Assembly: GCF_001440415.1 (NCBI RefSeq)
Contig: NZ_LLYA01000001.1
Coordinates: forward strand, 124,001 to 188,000
Origin: Bradyrhizobium retamae
GTDB lineage: Bacteria > Pseudomonadota > Alphaproteobacteria > Rhizobiales > Xanthobacteraceae
Reading direction: 5' to 3'
DNA: 64,000 nt
Positions 15,032-23,836 of the stretch are shown here, piece by piece. Under the pieces are notes generated by a model, which worked only from the letters and a program-made list of their open reading frames with translations, was not told the DNA's origin and did not search any database. The position numbers and the translations under genes were made by a program. How positions within the stretch are numbered: position 1 is the first letter of the stretch; each line of letters starts with the position of its first letter.

Positions 15032-15895
15032 ATGAAACGTCCAGGGAAAAAAGCGGCGACCGATCGCAGCTTCGTCGTCGCACTCTCCCGCGGACTCGAT
15101 GTGTTGCGCGCATTCCAACCCAATGACGGGCTTCTTGGCAATCAAGAACTCGCCGCCCGCACCAAATTGCCGAAGCCAACCATTTCCCGGCTGACTTACA
15201 CTCTGACCAAACTCGGTTATCTTACACCCGTTCCGCGCTTCGAAAAGTATCAGCTCGCGCCATCAGCCATGGCGCTGGGGTATGCCGCCCTTGCCAATCT
15301 CGGCGTTCGGCATTTGTCCGAGCCTTATCGCGAAGCGCTGATGCGCGAGACCGGCGGCGCCGTCGCAGTCGGCGGACGCGACCGTCACAGCATGATCTAT
15401 TTCGGGCAGAGCCGCACCGGGCTGCTCGGTGTGCAGCTTGACGTCGGCTCACGCGTTCCGATCGCGACCACCGCGATGGGACGGGCCTATCTCTGGGCCC
15501 TGCCCGACGACGAGCGCGCCTCACTATTGCGCGAACTGCGCGACCACTACGGCAATCGCTGGCCCAAAATGCGCGACGGCATCGAGCGCGCGGGCGAAAT
15601 GCTCGCCCGTCACGGCTTCACTATCTCTGCCGGCGAATGGCAGGACGATGTGCACGCCGTAGGTGTGCCGCTGAAGCTGAGCGACGGAACCGGACCGTAC
15701 GCCTTCAATTGCGGCGCGCCCGCTTTCCGTTTCACGGAAGATCGTTTGATCAACGACATTGGACCTCGCCTTGTCACGATGGTAAGGAACATCGAAGCAG
15801 CGCTGGGCGGCGCAGCACCGCAATCAAAAAAATCAGAGAACAAGAAGTTGAAAGCAGGAGGAAGAGTTGCACGTTTGGCCGAGGGGATCAGATAG
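15032..15895 (+). CDS. IclR family transcriptional regulator
   Basis: A 287-residue regulator. The N-terminal winged helix-turn-helix (about 12-75) includes VVALSRGLDVLRAF, NQELAARTKLPKPTISRLTY and LTKLGYL. The IclR effector domain (about 85-265) includes REALMRETGGAVAVGG, GSRVPIATTAMGRAYLW and AVGVPLKL. The last 20 residues are Lys/Ser-rich. It is divergent from the pim-like operon, which fits control of dicarboxylate or fatty-acid degradation. The livGFHM operon starts 69 bases downstream on the same strand, so read-through is possible. The inducer is unknown; a CoA ester or dicarboxylate is a reasonable guess. Confidence 0.9.
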   Translation: MKRPGKKAATDRSFVVALSRGLDVLRAFQPNDGLLGNQELAARTKLPKPTISRLTYTLTKLGYLTPVPRFEKYQLAPSAMALGYAALANLGVRHLSEPYREALMRETGGAVAVGGRDRHSMIYFGQSRTGLLGVQLDVGSRVPIATTAMGRAYLWALPDDERASLLRELRDHYGNRWPKMRDGIERAGEMLARHGFTISAGEWQDDVHAVGVPLKLSDGTGPYAFNCGAPAFRFTEDRLINDIGPRLVTMVRNIEAALGGAAPQSKKSENKKLKAGGRVARLAEGIR

Positions 15896-15903
15896 CCTTC
15901 ACC

Positions 15904-15932
15904 ATGACCGGCAAAAACATTTGCGCGGTCAT
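15904..15932 (+). other. Stable hairpin between the IclR gene and livG
   Basis: ATGACCG-GCAAA pairs with TTTGC-GCGGTCAT around an AACA loop, leaving one bulged base. No U-run follows, so it is not a classical terminator. It could be a processing site or a weak attenuator before the liv operon. Confidence 0.45.
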
Positions 15933-15964
15933 TCCCGCTCCGTGATCAGGGCGGGCGGGACGCG

Positions 15965-16762
15965 ATGACGCAGCCACAGCTCGCGCAGGGCAATGTTCCC
16001 CTGCTCGCGGTCCGCGACGTCAGCGTCGTGTTCGGCGGCATCATCGCGCTCAACGGTGTGTCCTTTGACATGCACAAGGGAAACATCCTCGGCCTGATCG
16101 GACCGAACGGCGCCGGCAAGACGACGCTGTTCAACTGTCTGTCCCGCCTCTATCAGCCGAGCACCGGCGACATCCTGATGGAAGGCGTCAGCATCCTGAC
16201 GCGCCCGGCGCACAAGATCGCGGAGATCGGCATCGGCCGCACTTTCCAGAACGTCGCGCTGTTTGCCAATTTGTCGGTGCTCGACAACGTCCGCGTCGGC
16301 TGCCACGCGCGCTCCTCCAGCGACATCATCTCCGACTCGATCAAACTCGCCTGGGTTCGCCGCGGCGAGGTCGAGATCAACAAGAAGGTGCAGGAGATCC
16401 TCGCCTATCTGCATCTCGAGGATGTTGCCCATACCATCGTGTCCGGGCTGCCGTTCGGCACCCAGAAGCGCGTCGAGCTGGCGCGCGCACTGGCCGCGGA
16501 TCCGAAGATCCTGCTGCTCGACGAACCCGCCGGCGGCCTCAACCATGAGGAAGTCCATGTGCTAGGCGACCTAATCAAGCGCATCAGGGACGAACGGCAC
16601 ATGACGGTGCTGCTGGTCGAGCACCACATGGGTCTAGTGATGTCGATCGCCGATCATGTCGTGGCGCTCAATTTCGGCCGCAAGCTTGCCGAGGGAACGC
16701 CGGCCCAGGTCCAGGCCGATCCTGACGTCATCAAGGCCTATCTGGGGAGCAAGGACCAATGA
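15965..16762 (+). CDS. livG: LIV-type ABC transporter ATP-binding protein, LivG type
   Basis: A 265-residue ATPase subunit on the cytoplasmic face of a branched-chain-amino-acid-class importer. Walker A GPNGAGKTTLFN is near residue 47, the Q-loop IGRTFQNVALF near 90, a degenerate signature VSGLPFGTQKRVELARAL near 160, and Walker B ILLLDEPAGGLNHEE near 180. The H-loop is VLLVEHHMGLV. The C-terminal [19 protein letters not shown] is the usual LivG tail. First gene of livGFHM; its last four bases overlap livF (ATGA). Next to a pim-like operon it may import dicarboxylates or fatty acids rather than amino acids. Confidence 0.93.
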   Translation: MTQPQLAQGNVPLLAVRDVSVVFGGIIALNGVSFDMHKGNILGLIGPNGAGKTTLFNCLSRLYQPSTGDILMEGVSILTRPAHKIAEIGIGRTFQNVALFANLSVLDNVRVGCHARSSSDIISDSIKLAWVRRGEVEINKKVQEILAYLHLEDVAHTIVSGLPFGTQKRVELARALAADPKILLLDEPAGGLNHEEVHVLGDLIKRIRDERHMTVLLVEHHMGLVMSIADHVVALNFGRKLAEGTPAQVQADPDVIKAYLGSKDQ

Positions 16763-17472
16763 CTGCGATGCTCAATGTCAGGGACCTGCGCGCCTATTAC
16801 GGCCAGGTCCAGGCCCTTCACGGCCTCTCCTTCGCCCTCAACGAAGGCAGCCTCACCACGCTGCTCGGTGCCAACGGCGCCGGCAAGACCACCACCCTGC
16901 GGGCAATCTGCAACATGGTGCGCTCGACCGGCGCGATCGAGTTCGAGGGCAAGCCGCTGTCCGGCAAGTCGACCGAAAACGTCGTTCGCCTCGGTATCGC
17001 GCATGTGCCGCAGGGCCGCGGCACCTTCACCACCATGACGGTGGAGGAGAACCTGCAGCTCGGCGCCATCACCCGCACCGACAAGAAGAACATCGTCGCC
17101 GACATCGAGCGGATGTACGAGCACTTTCCGGTGCTGAAGGAACGCCACACCCAGCAGGCCGGCACCCTGTCGGGCGGCGAGCAGCAGATGCTGGCGGTGG
17201 CGCGTGCGCTGATGCTGCGGCCGCGGCTGATGTTGCTGGACGAGCCGTCGTTCGGCCTCGCGCCGCTGATCGTGCGCGACCTGTTCAAGATCCTCGGCAA
17301 GATCAACCGTGAGGACAAGGTCACCATCCTCGTGGTGGAGCAGAACGCGCAGCTCGCGCTGGAGCTCGCCGACCAGGCCTATGTGATCGAAACCGGAAAA
17401 ATCGTGATGTCGGGGAACGCGAAGGAAATCGCGAGCAACGAAGACGTCCGCAAATCCTATCTGGGTTACTGA
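16759..17472 (+). CDS. livF: LIV-type ABC transporter ATP-binding protein, LivF type
   Basis: A 237-residue second ATPase of the importer. Walker A is GANGAGKTTTLRAI near residue 35. The LivF-type HVPQGRGTFTTMTVEENLQLG follows, then the signature GTLSGGEQQMLAVARAL near 140, Walker B LMLLDEPSFGLAPL and VVEQNAQLALELADQAYV. The start ATG overlaps the livG stop, so the two are translationally coupled; livH follows after 12 bases. It would form a heterodimer with LivG powering LivH-LivM. Confidence 0.94.
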   Translation: MTAMLNVRDLRAYYGQVQALHGLSFALNEGSLTTLLGANGAGKTTTLRAICNMVRSTGAIEFEGKPLSGKSTENVVRLGIAHVPQGRGTFTTMTVEENLQLGAITRTDKKNIVADIERMYEHFPVLKERHTQQAGTLSGGEQQMLAVARALMLRPRLMLLDEPSFGLAPLIVRDLFKILGKINREDKVTILVVEQNAQLALELADQAYVIETGKIVMSGNAKEIASNEDVRKSYLGY

Positions 17473-17484
17473 GGAGCTGGGACG

Positions 17485-18363
17485 ATGGAATTGTTCACCA
17501 ACCAAGTCCTGGCCGGCATCGCCACGGGCGCGATCTATGCCTGTATGGCGCTCGCGGTGGTCATGATCTACCAGGCGATCGACCATCTGAACTTCGCCCA
17601 GGGCGAAATGGCGATGTTCTCGACCTTCATCTCCTGGCAATTGATGCAGTGGGGCGTGCCCTATTGGTGGTCATTCCTGCTCACGCTGGCGATTTCGTTC
17701 GCCGGCGGCATCCTGATCGAACGCCTCCTGTTCAAGCCGCTTGCGAAAGCGCCGGTGCTGACCAACGTCGCCGGTTTCATCGCGCTGTTTGCGATCGTCA
17801 ACTCGGTGGCCGGCCTGACCTGGGACTTCACCATCAAGCAATATCCGACACCGTTCGGCTCCTCGCCGTTCCTCGGCAGCCAGCTGATCTCGACCCACCA
17901 GGTCGGGATGATCGGCGTCACTCTCCTTATGCTGATCGGGCTCTACCTGTTCTTCCAGTTCACCCGGATCGGCCTTGCCATGCGTGCAGCGGCGGCATTG
18001 CCGGAATCGGCGCGGCTGGTCGGCGTCAACACCTCCTGGATGATCGCGCTCGGCTGGGGCATGGCCTCCGCGATCGGCGCCGTCGCCGGCATCCTGATCG
18101 CCCCGGTCGTGTTCCTCGAACCGAACATGATGGGCGGCGTGCTGGTTTACGGTTTCGCCGCTGCCGTGCTCGGCGGCCTTAGTTCGCCGCTGGGCGCCGT
18201 CATGGGCGGCTTCCTGGTCGGCGTCTTCGAAAACCTCGCCGGCACCTACATCCCAGGCGTGGGCAATGAACTGAAACTGCCGATCGCGCTTGCGCTGATC
18301 ATCACCGTCCTGGTCTTCAAACCTGCCGGTCTCTTCGGCCGAGCCATCGTCAAGCGAGTCTGA
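17485..18363 (+). CDS. livH: LIV-type ABC transporter permease, LivH type
   Basis: A 292-residue inner-membrane permease with about eight hydrophobic segments. It opens FTNQVLAGIATGAIYACMAL, has the conserved NFAQGEMAMFSTF near residue 37, and the cytoplasmic coupling segment MRAAAALPESARLVGVNTSW near 170. The end MGGVLVYGFAAAVLGGLSSPLGAVMGG is typical. A GAGGAGCTGGG Shine-Dalgarno region precedes ATG 17485. It pairs with LivM, whose gene begins 2 bases after its stop. Confidence 0.94.
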   Translation: MELFTNQVLAGIATGAIYACMALAVVMIYQAIDHLNFAQGEMAMFSTFISWQLMQWGVPYWWSFLLTLAISFAGGILIERLLFKPLAKAPVLTNVAGFIALFAIVNSVAGLTWDFTIKQYPTPFGSSPFLGSQLISTHQVGMIGVTLLMLIGLYLFFQFTRIGLAMRAAAALPESARLVGVNTSWMIALGWGMASAIGAVAGILIAPVVFLEPNMMGGVLVYGFAAAVLGGLSSPLGAVMGGFLVGVFENLAGTYIPGVGNELKLPIALALIITVLVFKPAGLFGRAIVKRV

Positions 18364-18365
18364 TC

Positions 18366-19382
18366 ATGAGCGTAGCTGCAGAAGACACCGTCACAGAAGC
18401 CCCGGCCGTCGAGGCTGTTCCGAAGCGCGCCATGACGCTGGGCACCGGCACCTCGCTGGTGATCCTGGCGGCGCTGCTTGTAACGCCGGTATTCGTGAAG
18501 AACTTCGTCGTCTTCCAGATGACGATGGTCATGATCTACGGGATCGCGGTGCTGGCACTCAACATCCTGACCGGCGGCAGCGGGCAGTTTTCGCTCGGCC
18601 AGAGCGCGTTCTACGCGCTCGGCGCCTATACGTCGGCGGTCCTGATGGAGAACGCCAACATGAACTATGCGCTGACGCTGCCGATCGCGGGGCTGGTCTC
18701 GTTCGGCGCCGGCTACCTGTTCGGCAAACCCGCGTTGCGGCTTACCGGCATCTACCTCGCGCTAGCCACCTTCGCGCTGGCGGTCGCCATGCCGCAGCTC
18801 CTGAAGCTGCATTTCCTCGAGCATTGGACCGGCGGCGTTCAGGGCCTCACCGTCATGAAACCCGATGCGCCGTTCGGGCTGCCGATCGGTCAGGACAAGT
18901 GGCTTTATTACTTCACGCTGGCGATCTCGGTCGCGATCTATGTCGGATCAGTCAACCTGCTGCGCTCGCGCTCGGGCCGCGCCTTCATGTCGATCCGCGA
19001 CAACGAGATCGCGGCCTCCGCCATGGGCGTCGACGTCGCCCAGTACAAGACGCTCGCCTTCGGCGTATCCGCGGGCATCACCGGTATCGCCGGCGGGCTC
19101 AGCGCCATCGTCGTGGCGTTCGTGGCACCCGACAGCTACACGATCAATCTGGCCATCGCGCTATTCCTCGGCATGGTGGTTGGCGGCGTCGGCTGGCTGC
19201 CGGGCTCGTTCGTCGGCGCCGCCTTCATCATCTTCGTGCCCAACATCGCGGAGAGCATCTCAAAGGGCCTCTCCGGTGCGGTGTTCGGCGTGCTCCTGTT
19301 TATTGTCATCTTCCTCGTGCCGCATGGCGCAAGGCAGGTGGCAATTGTTGCGCAGCAGATGCTCGGTAAATTGAAGAAGTAA
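18366..19382 (+). CDS. livM: LIV-type ABC transporter permease, LivM type
   Basis: A 338-residue inner-membrane permease. After an acidic N-terminal tail (about 25 residues) there are about nine hydrophobic segments. Family motifs are LNILTGGSGQFSLGQSAFYALGAYT near residue 60, LRLTGIYLALATFALAV near 120, and SIRDNEIAASAMGVDVAQYKTLAF near 215. Last gene of the ABC core operon; a strong terminator (19487-19518) follows about 100 bases later. The binding proteins are encoded downstream as separate transcription units. Confidence 0.94.
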   Translation: MSVAAEDTVTEAPAVEAVPKRAMTLGTGTSLVILAALLVTPVFVKNFVVFQMTMVMIYGIAVLALNILTGGSGQFSLGQSAFYALGAYTSAVLMENANMNYALTLPIAGLVSFGAGYLFGKPALRLTGIYLALATFALAVAMPQLLKLHFLEHWTGGVQGLTVMKPDAPFGLPIGQDKWLYYFTLAISVAIYVGSVNLLRSRSGRAFMSIRDNEIAASAMGVDVAQYKTLAFGVSAGITGIAGGLSAIVVAFVAPDSYTINLAIALFLGMVVGGVGWLPGSFVGAAFIIFVPNIAESISKGLSGAVFGVLLFIVIFLVPHGARQVAIVAQQMLGKLKK

Positions 19383-19486
19383 CTTCACGCCGCGGGATCT
19401 GTTCGGCTGACATCACCAGCGGCGAACTCGGCCATTAACCAATATTCCGCCGGGCGGTAGTTTCCCGGAGCATCCGACTAAATATC

Positions 19487-19518
19487 GCCCTCCGCGACAC
19501 CGTCGCGGGGGGCTTTTT
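19487..19518 (+). terminator. Rho-independent terminator after livM
   Basis: GCCCTCCGCGAC and GTCGCGGGGGGC pair around an ACC loop with one mismatch, followed by TTTTT. It separates the livGFHM core from the first binding-protein gene. Confidence 0.85.
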
Positions 19519-19619
19519 GTTGCTGGACGCGGCCGAAAGGTATTCAATGTTCGCAAAGGGCCGCCAAGCGCTCCAATCAAAAATGATGACACAGTCACCG
19601 ATCCTAGGGAGATCAAAAA

Positions 19620-20849
19620 ATGTCCGCCATCAACTTGCGTTTGGGGGCCTTTGCGGCCGCCCTCGCATTGCTTGCTGCGACCAGCAGCGGCGCACTCGCG
19701 CAGAAAAAATACGACACCGGCGCCAGCGACACCGAAATCAAGATCGGTAACATCATGCCTTACAGCGGACCGGCTTCCGCTTACGGCGTGATCGGTAAAA
19801 CCGAAGAGGCCTATTTCAGGAAGATCAACGCCGAAGGCGGCATCAACGGCCGCAAGATCAATTTCATCAGCTATGACGACGCCTACTCTCCGCCGAAGAC
19901 GGTGGAGCAGGCGCGCAAGCTGGTCGAGAGCGATGAGGTGCTGCTGGTCTTCAATCCGCTGGGCACCCCGCCGAACACGGCGATCCAGAAATATCTGAAC
20001 AGCAAGAAGGTGCCGCAACTGTTCGTCGCCACTGGCGCCACCAAGTGGAACGACCCCAAGGACTTCCCCTGGACGATGGGCTGGCAGCCCAACTACCAGA
20101 GCGAGTCGCAGATCTACGCCAAGTACATCCTGAAGAACCATCCGAACGCCAAGATCGGTATTCTTTATCAGAACGATGACTACGGTAAGGACTATCTAAA
20201 AGGCTTCAAGGACGGACTTGGCGCCAAGGCTGCATCAATGATCGTCTTGGAGGAGAGCTACGAAGTCTCCCAACCGACGATTGACTCCCACATCGTCAAG
20301 CTGAAGTCATCAGGCGCCGACGTATTCTTCAACATCACCACACCGAAGTTTGCGGCGCAGGCGATCAAGAAGAACGCCGAGATCGGCTGGAAGCCGCTGC
20401 ATTTCCTCAACAACGTCTCGGCGTCGATCGGCAGCGTGATGAAGCCGGCCGGGTTCGAGAATGGACAGGACATCATCTCGTCGCAATACTTCAAGGATCC
20501 AACCGACGCGCAGTGGAAGAACGATGCCGCGATGAAGGCATGGAACGAATTCCTGGATAAGTACTATCCGGAAGCCAACCGGGCCGATGCATCGGTGATG
20601 TACGCGTATATCGTCTCTCAAGGCTTGGTGCACGTGCTAAAGGCCTGCGGCGACGACCTGACTCGAGCAAACGTCATGAAGCAGGCGGCCAGCATCAAGG
20701 ACCTCGAACTCAATGGCCTGCTGCCTGGGGTCAAGGTCAACACGTCGGCGACCGATTTTGCTCCGCTCTCTCAATTGCAACTGATAAGATTCAAGGGCGA
20801 GAACTGGGAGCGCTTCGGCGAAATTCTCTCGGGAGACGTCGGCGGCTGA
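19620..20849 (+). CDS. ABC transporter substrate-binding protein, copy 1 of a tandem pair
   Basis: A 409-residue periplasmic type-I binding protein (LivK/amide-binding family). The signal peptide LGAFAAALALLAATSSGALA is cleaved before QKKYD. The mature part starts GASDTEIKIGNIMPYSGPAS and keeps the family features YDDAYSPPKTVEQARKLV and GILYQNDDYGKDYLKGF. ATG 19620 has a GGGAG Shine-Dalgarno at 9 bases. It is highly similar throughout to the next gene (21010-22236), so this is a tandem duplication. The pair has its own terminators and may supply LivGFHM with more than one ligand or affinity. Confidence 0.92.
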   Translation: MSAINLRLGAFAAALALLAATSSGALAQKKYDTGASDTEIKIGNIMPYSGPASAYGVIGKTEEAYFRKINAEGGINGRKINFISYDDAYSPPKTVEQARKLVESDEVLLVFNPLGTPPNTAIQKYLNSKKVPQLFVATGATKWNDPKDFPWTMGWQPNYQSESQIYAKYILKNHPNAKIGILYQNDDYGKDYLKGFKDGLGAKAASMIVLEESYEVSQPTIDSHIVKLKSSGADVFFNITTPKFAAQAIKKNAEIGWKPLHFLNNVSASIGSVMKPAGFENGQDIISSQYFKDPTDAQWKNDAAMKAWNEFLDKYYPEANRADASVMYAYIVSQGLVHVLKACGDDLTRANVMKQAASIKDLELNGLLPGVKVNTSATDFAPLSQLQLIRFKGENWERFGEILSGDVGG

Positions 20850-20876
20850 CCCGGCTGCGAGCTCTGCTGAAGATGC

Positions 20877-20908
20877 AGCCCCTGCGGCTTTTACCGCAGG
20901 GGCTTTTT
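20877..20908 (+). terminator. Rho-independent terminator after binding protein 1
   Basis: AGCCCCTGCGG and CCGCAGGGGCT form a perfect 11-bp stem around CTTTTA, followed by a T-run. Confidence 0.9.
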
Positions 20909-21009
20909 GTTTGTGAGGCTTTCGGCAAGATGCTAATCACGACGCTGTCAAAAGAGCCGCGTCAAGAGGCCCGACAGTTACATTAAGAGATGAAAAGGGA
21001 GAGACAGAA

Positions 21010-22236
21010 GTGTCCACAATCAAAAAACTTGCGGTGGTTTCGACCGCGTTTGGATTGCTCGCGGCAAGTTCGAGCGGCGTTTTCGCGCAGAAGAAATACG
21101 ATCCCGGTGCGAGCGACACTGAAATCAAGATCGGCAATATTATGCCCTACAGCGGACCAGCTTCCGCTTACGGTGTGATCGGAAAAACCGAAGAGGCCTA
21201 CTTCAGGAAGATCAATGCCGAGGGCGGCATCAACGGTCGAAAGATCAATTTCATCAGCTATGACGACGCCTACAGCCCGCCGAAGACCGTGGAGCAGGCG
21301 CGCAAGCTGGTCGAGAGCGATGAAGTCCTGCTGATCTTCAACCCGCTTGGCACCCCGCCGAACACGGCGATCCAGAAGTACCTGAACAGCAAGAAGGTGC
21401 CGCAACTGTTCGTCGCCACCGGCGCCACCAAGTGGAACGATCCGAAGAGTTTTCCGTGGACGATGGGCTGGCAGCCCAACTACCAGAGCGAAACGCAGAT
21501 CTATGCGAAATACATTCTGAAGGAGAAGCCGAATGCCAAGATCGGGATCCTCTATCAGAATGACGACTACGGTAAGGACTATCTGAAGGGCTTCAAGGAC
21601 GGCCTTGGCGCCAAGGCTGCGTCGATGATCGTGCTGGAGGAAAGCTACGAAGTCTCCGAGCCGACCATCGACTCGCACATCGTCAAGCTGAAGGCCTCCG
21701 GCGCCGACGTGTTCATCAACATCACCACGCCGAAATTCGCGGCGCAGGCGATCAAGAAGAACGCCGAGATCGGCTGGAAGCCGCTGCATTTCCTCAATAA
21801 CGTCTCGGCCTCGATCGGCAGCGTCATCAAGCCGGCCGGCATGGAGAACGCCCAGGACATCATCTCCTCGCAATACCTGAAGGATCCGACGGATGCGCAG
21901 TGGAAGGATGATGCGGGCATGAAGGCCTGGAACGAATTCCTGGACAAATATTACCCGGAAGCCAACCGCGCCGACGCCTCGGTGATGTTCGGCTACACCG
22001 TCGCCCAGGGTCTCGTGCATGTGCTGAAAGCCTGCGGCGACAATCTCACGCGCGAGAACGTCATGAAGCAGGCCGCCAGCATCAAGGACCTCGAACTTGG
22101 CGGTCTGCTGCCGGGCATCAAGGTCAACACGTCACCGACCGACTTTGCGCCGATCTCGTCTGTGCAACTGATCAAGTTCAAGGGCGAGACCTGGGAACGC
22201 TTCGGTGAAATCCTGTCCGGCGACGCCGGCGGCTAG
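21010..22236 (+). CDS. ABC transporter substrate-binding protein, copy 2 of a tandem pair
   Basis: A 408-residue periplasmic binding protein, paralogue of 19620-20849. The start is GTG 21010 with AAGGGAG 9 bases upstream. The signal peptide AFGLLAASSSGVFA precedes QKKYDPGASDTEIKIG. Most of the mature sequence is identical to copy 1; differences cluster in the signal peptide, around KYILKEKPNAK (KNHPNAK in copy 1), near QDIISSQYLKDPTD and in the last 60 residues. Many codons differ synonymously, so this is an old duplication and not an assembly artefact. It ends in its own terminator. Confidence 0.92.
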   Translation: MSTIKKLAVVSTAFGLLAASSSGVFAQKKYDPGASDTEIKIGNIMPYSGPASAYGVIGKTEEAYFRKINAEGGINGRKINFISYDDAYSPPKTVEQARKLVESDEVLLIFNPLGTPPNTAIQKYLNSKKVPQLFVATGATKWNDPKSFPWTMGWQPNYQSETQIYAKYILKEKPNAKIGILYQNDDYGKDYLKGFKDGLGAKAASMIVLEESYEVSEPTIDSHIVKLKASGADVFINITTPKFAAQAIKKNAEIGWKPLHFLNNVSASIGSVIKPAGMENAQDIISSQYLKDPTDAQWKDDAGMKAWNEFLDKYYPEANRADASVMFGYTVAQGLVHVLKACGDNLTRENVMKQAASIKDLELGGLLPGIKVNTSPTDFAPISSVQLIKFKGETWERFGEILSGDAGG

Positions 22237-22275
22237 TCATTTTGAAGTCTGATCGGCCCATTTGCGGGCCGGGAG

Positions 22276-22310
22276 AACCCCCGCAGGCATCCTGCGGGGG
22301 TTTTCTTTTG
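22276..22310 (+). terminator. Rho-independent terminator after binding protein 2
   Basis: AACCCCCGCAGG and CCTGCGGGGGTT form a perfect 12-bp stem with a CAT loop, followed by TTCTTTT. Confidence 0.92.
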
Positions 22311-22367
22311 CAGCGATTGGATGGATAACCAGACCTCCCGTCCCCCTAGCAGCTCCCGTTGCAAATC

Positions 22368-23657
22368 ATGACCGACCGACGTCCCCTTTTGCGTGCGATC
22401 TTTGATGCGGCCGTTGCGGCCGCGCATCCCGACGTCGTGCTGTCCGCGCATCTGCGTCCCGTGCCCAAGGGCAAGGTGATCTGCCTCGCCGCAGGCAAGG
22501 GCGCTGCAGCGATGGCGGCTGCGGCCGAACGGCACTACCTCGATACGCTTGGCCTCGATCCGTCGCGGCTGACCGGCCTTGCCACCACGCGCCACGGCCA
22601 CGGCGTGCCAACGCGGCGCATCAGGGTGATCGAGGCCGGCCATCCGGTGCCCGACGAAGCCGGGCTGAAAGCCGCCGACGAGACGCTGCGTCTTGCCGCG
22701 GAGGCGACTGCGGACGACCTTTTGCTGGTGCTGTTGTCCGGCGGCGGCTCGGCAAACTGGATCGCGCCCGCAGATGGGGTTTCGTTCGCACAGAAGCAGC
22801 AGGTAAACCGCGCGCTATTGCGCTCGGGCGCGCCGATCGGCGAGATGAACGTCGTGCGCAAGCATCTGTCGCGGATCAAGGGCGGCCGGCTGGCCCGCGC
22901 CGGACAGCGCGCCGCTGAGATCGTGACGCTCGCGATCTCAGACGTCCCGCATGACGATCCGTCAGCGATTGCATCGGGACCGACGGTACCGGATCCGAGT
23001 ACGCTGGCGGACGCCCGCGCCCTGGTTGCGAAGTATAATCTCACGGTCGACGATGCCGTCCGACGCGCGCTCGACGACGGCAGGAACGAGAGCTGCAAGC
23101 CCGGCGATCCCGCCTTTTCCCGCGCGCAATTCGAGATGATTGCAAAGCCGAAGGCTTCTCTCGACGCGGCGATCAAGGTCGCGAAGGACGCAGGGTATGA
23201 GGTTGTCGGCCTCGGCGCGGATCTCGAAGGCGAGGCGCGCGAGGTGGCGGCCGATCATGCGGGACTGGCGCTGAAAGCACAAAGCGAGGGCAAACGCATA
23301 GCGATCCTGTCGGGCGGCGAGCTCACCGTGACCGTGCGTGGCAATGGCCGCGGCGGTCCCAACCAGGAATATGCGCTGGCGCTGGCGGATCTTCTGAAGA
23401 CTACGTCCGGCATTGTGGCGCTGGCTGCAGACACCGACGGCGCCGACGGCGGCGCCGGCAGCGCGACCGACCCGGCCGGCGCTTTGATCGATCAGACGAC
23501 ATTCGCGAAGATGAAGTCGCTCGGCCTCGATCCCGCGGCCTATCTCGCCAACAACGATGCGACCGCGTTCTTCTCGGCCACCGGCGATCTCCTGCTGACC
23601 GGCCCGACCCTCACCAATGTCAACGACGTCAGGGTGATCTTGGTGGACCCGACGTAG
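22368..23657 (+). CDS. Glycerate 2-kinase (GckA/TtuD, MOFRL family)
   Basis: A 429-residue class II glycerate kinase, which phosphorylates D-glycerate to 2-phosphoglycerate; older annotations call the family hydroxypyruvate reductase TtuD. The N-terminal domain has GKVICLAAGKGAAAMAAAAE, LVLLSGGGSANWIAP near residue 125 and LSRIKGGRLARAGQRAAEIV near 165. The C-terminal MOFRL domain has ILSGGELTVTVRGNGRGGPN and LAADTDGADGGAGSATD. ATG 22368 is preferred over TTG 22359. It is isolated after the strong terminator at 22276 and links glyoxylate/serine-cycle carbon to glycolysis. Confidence 0.9.
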   Translation: MTDRRPLLRAIFDAAVAAAHPDVVLSAHLRPVPKGKVICLAAGKGAAAMAAAAERHYLDTLGLDPSRLTGLATTRHGHGVPTRRIRVIEAGHPVPDEAGLKAADETLRLAAEATADDLLLVLLSGGGSANWIAPADGVSFAQKQQVNRALLRSGAPIGEMNVVRKHLSRIKGGRLARAGQRAAEIVTLAISDVPHDDPSAIASGPTVPDPSTLADARALVAKYNLTVDDAVRRALDDGRNESCKPGDPAFSRAQFEMIAKPKASLDAAIKVAKDAGYEVVGLGADLEGEAREVAADHAGLALKAQSEGKRIAILSGGELTVTVRGNGRGGPNQEYALALADLLKTTSGIVALAADTDGADGGAGSATDPAGALIDQTTFAKMKSLGLDPAAYLANNDATAFFSATGDLLLTGPTLTNVNDVRVILVDPT

Positions 23658-23836
23658 ATCGCCGAGGCAGTTGCCGGAGCCTCGCATGCGCCGTAACGGC
23701 ATTAACGCTTTGTTGAGCAGTTTGCGAAGAACCCCCGCGCGGTTTGCCTATCTCGAAGGTGCGATTCATTAGCCTGGCATTTAATGGCCGTTCTCCCGGA
23801 GGAGGAGAGCCGCCAGTCGCGGCTGGGGAACGCTTT

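Noticed and set aside
19620..22236. Assembly duplication of one binding-protein gene
   Set aside because: The copies differ by many synonymous changes, distinct signal peptides, start codons and terminators.
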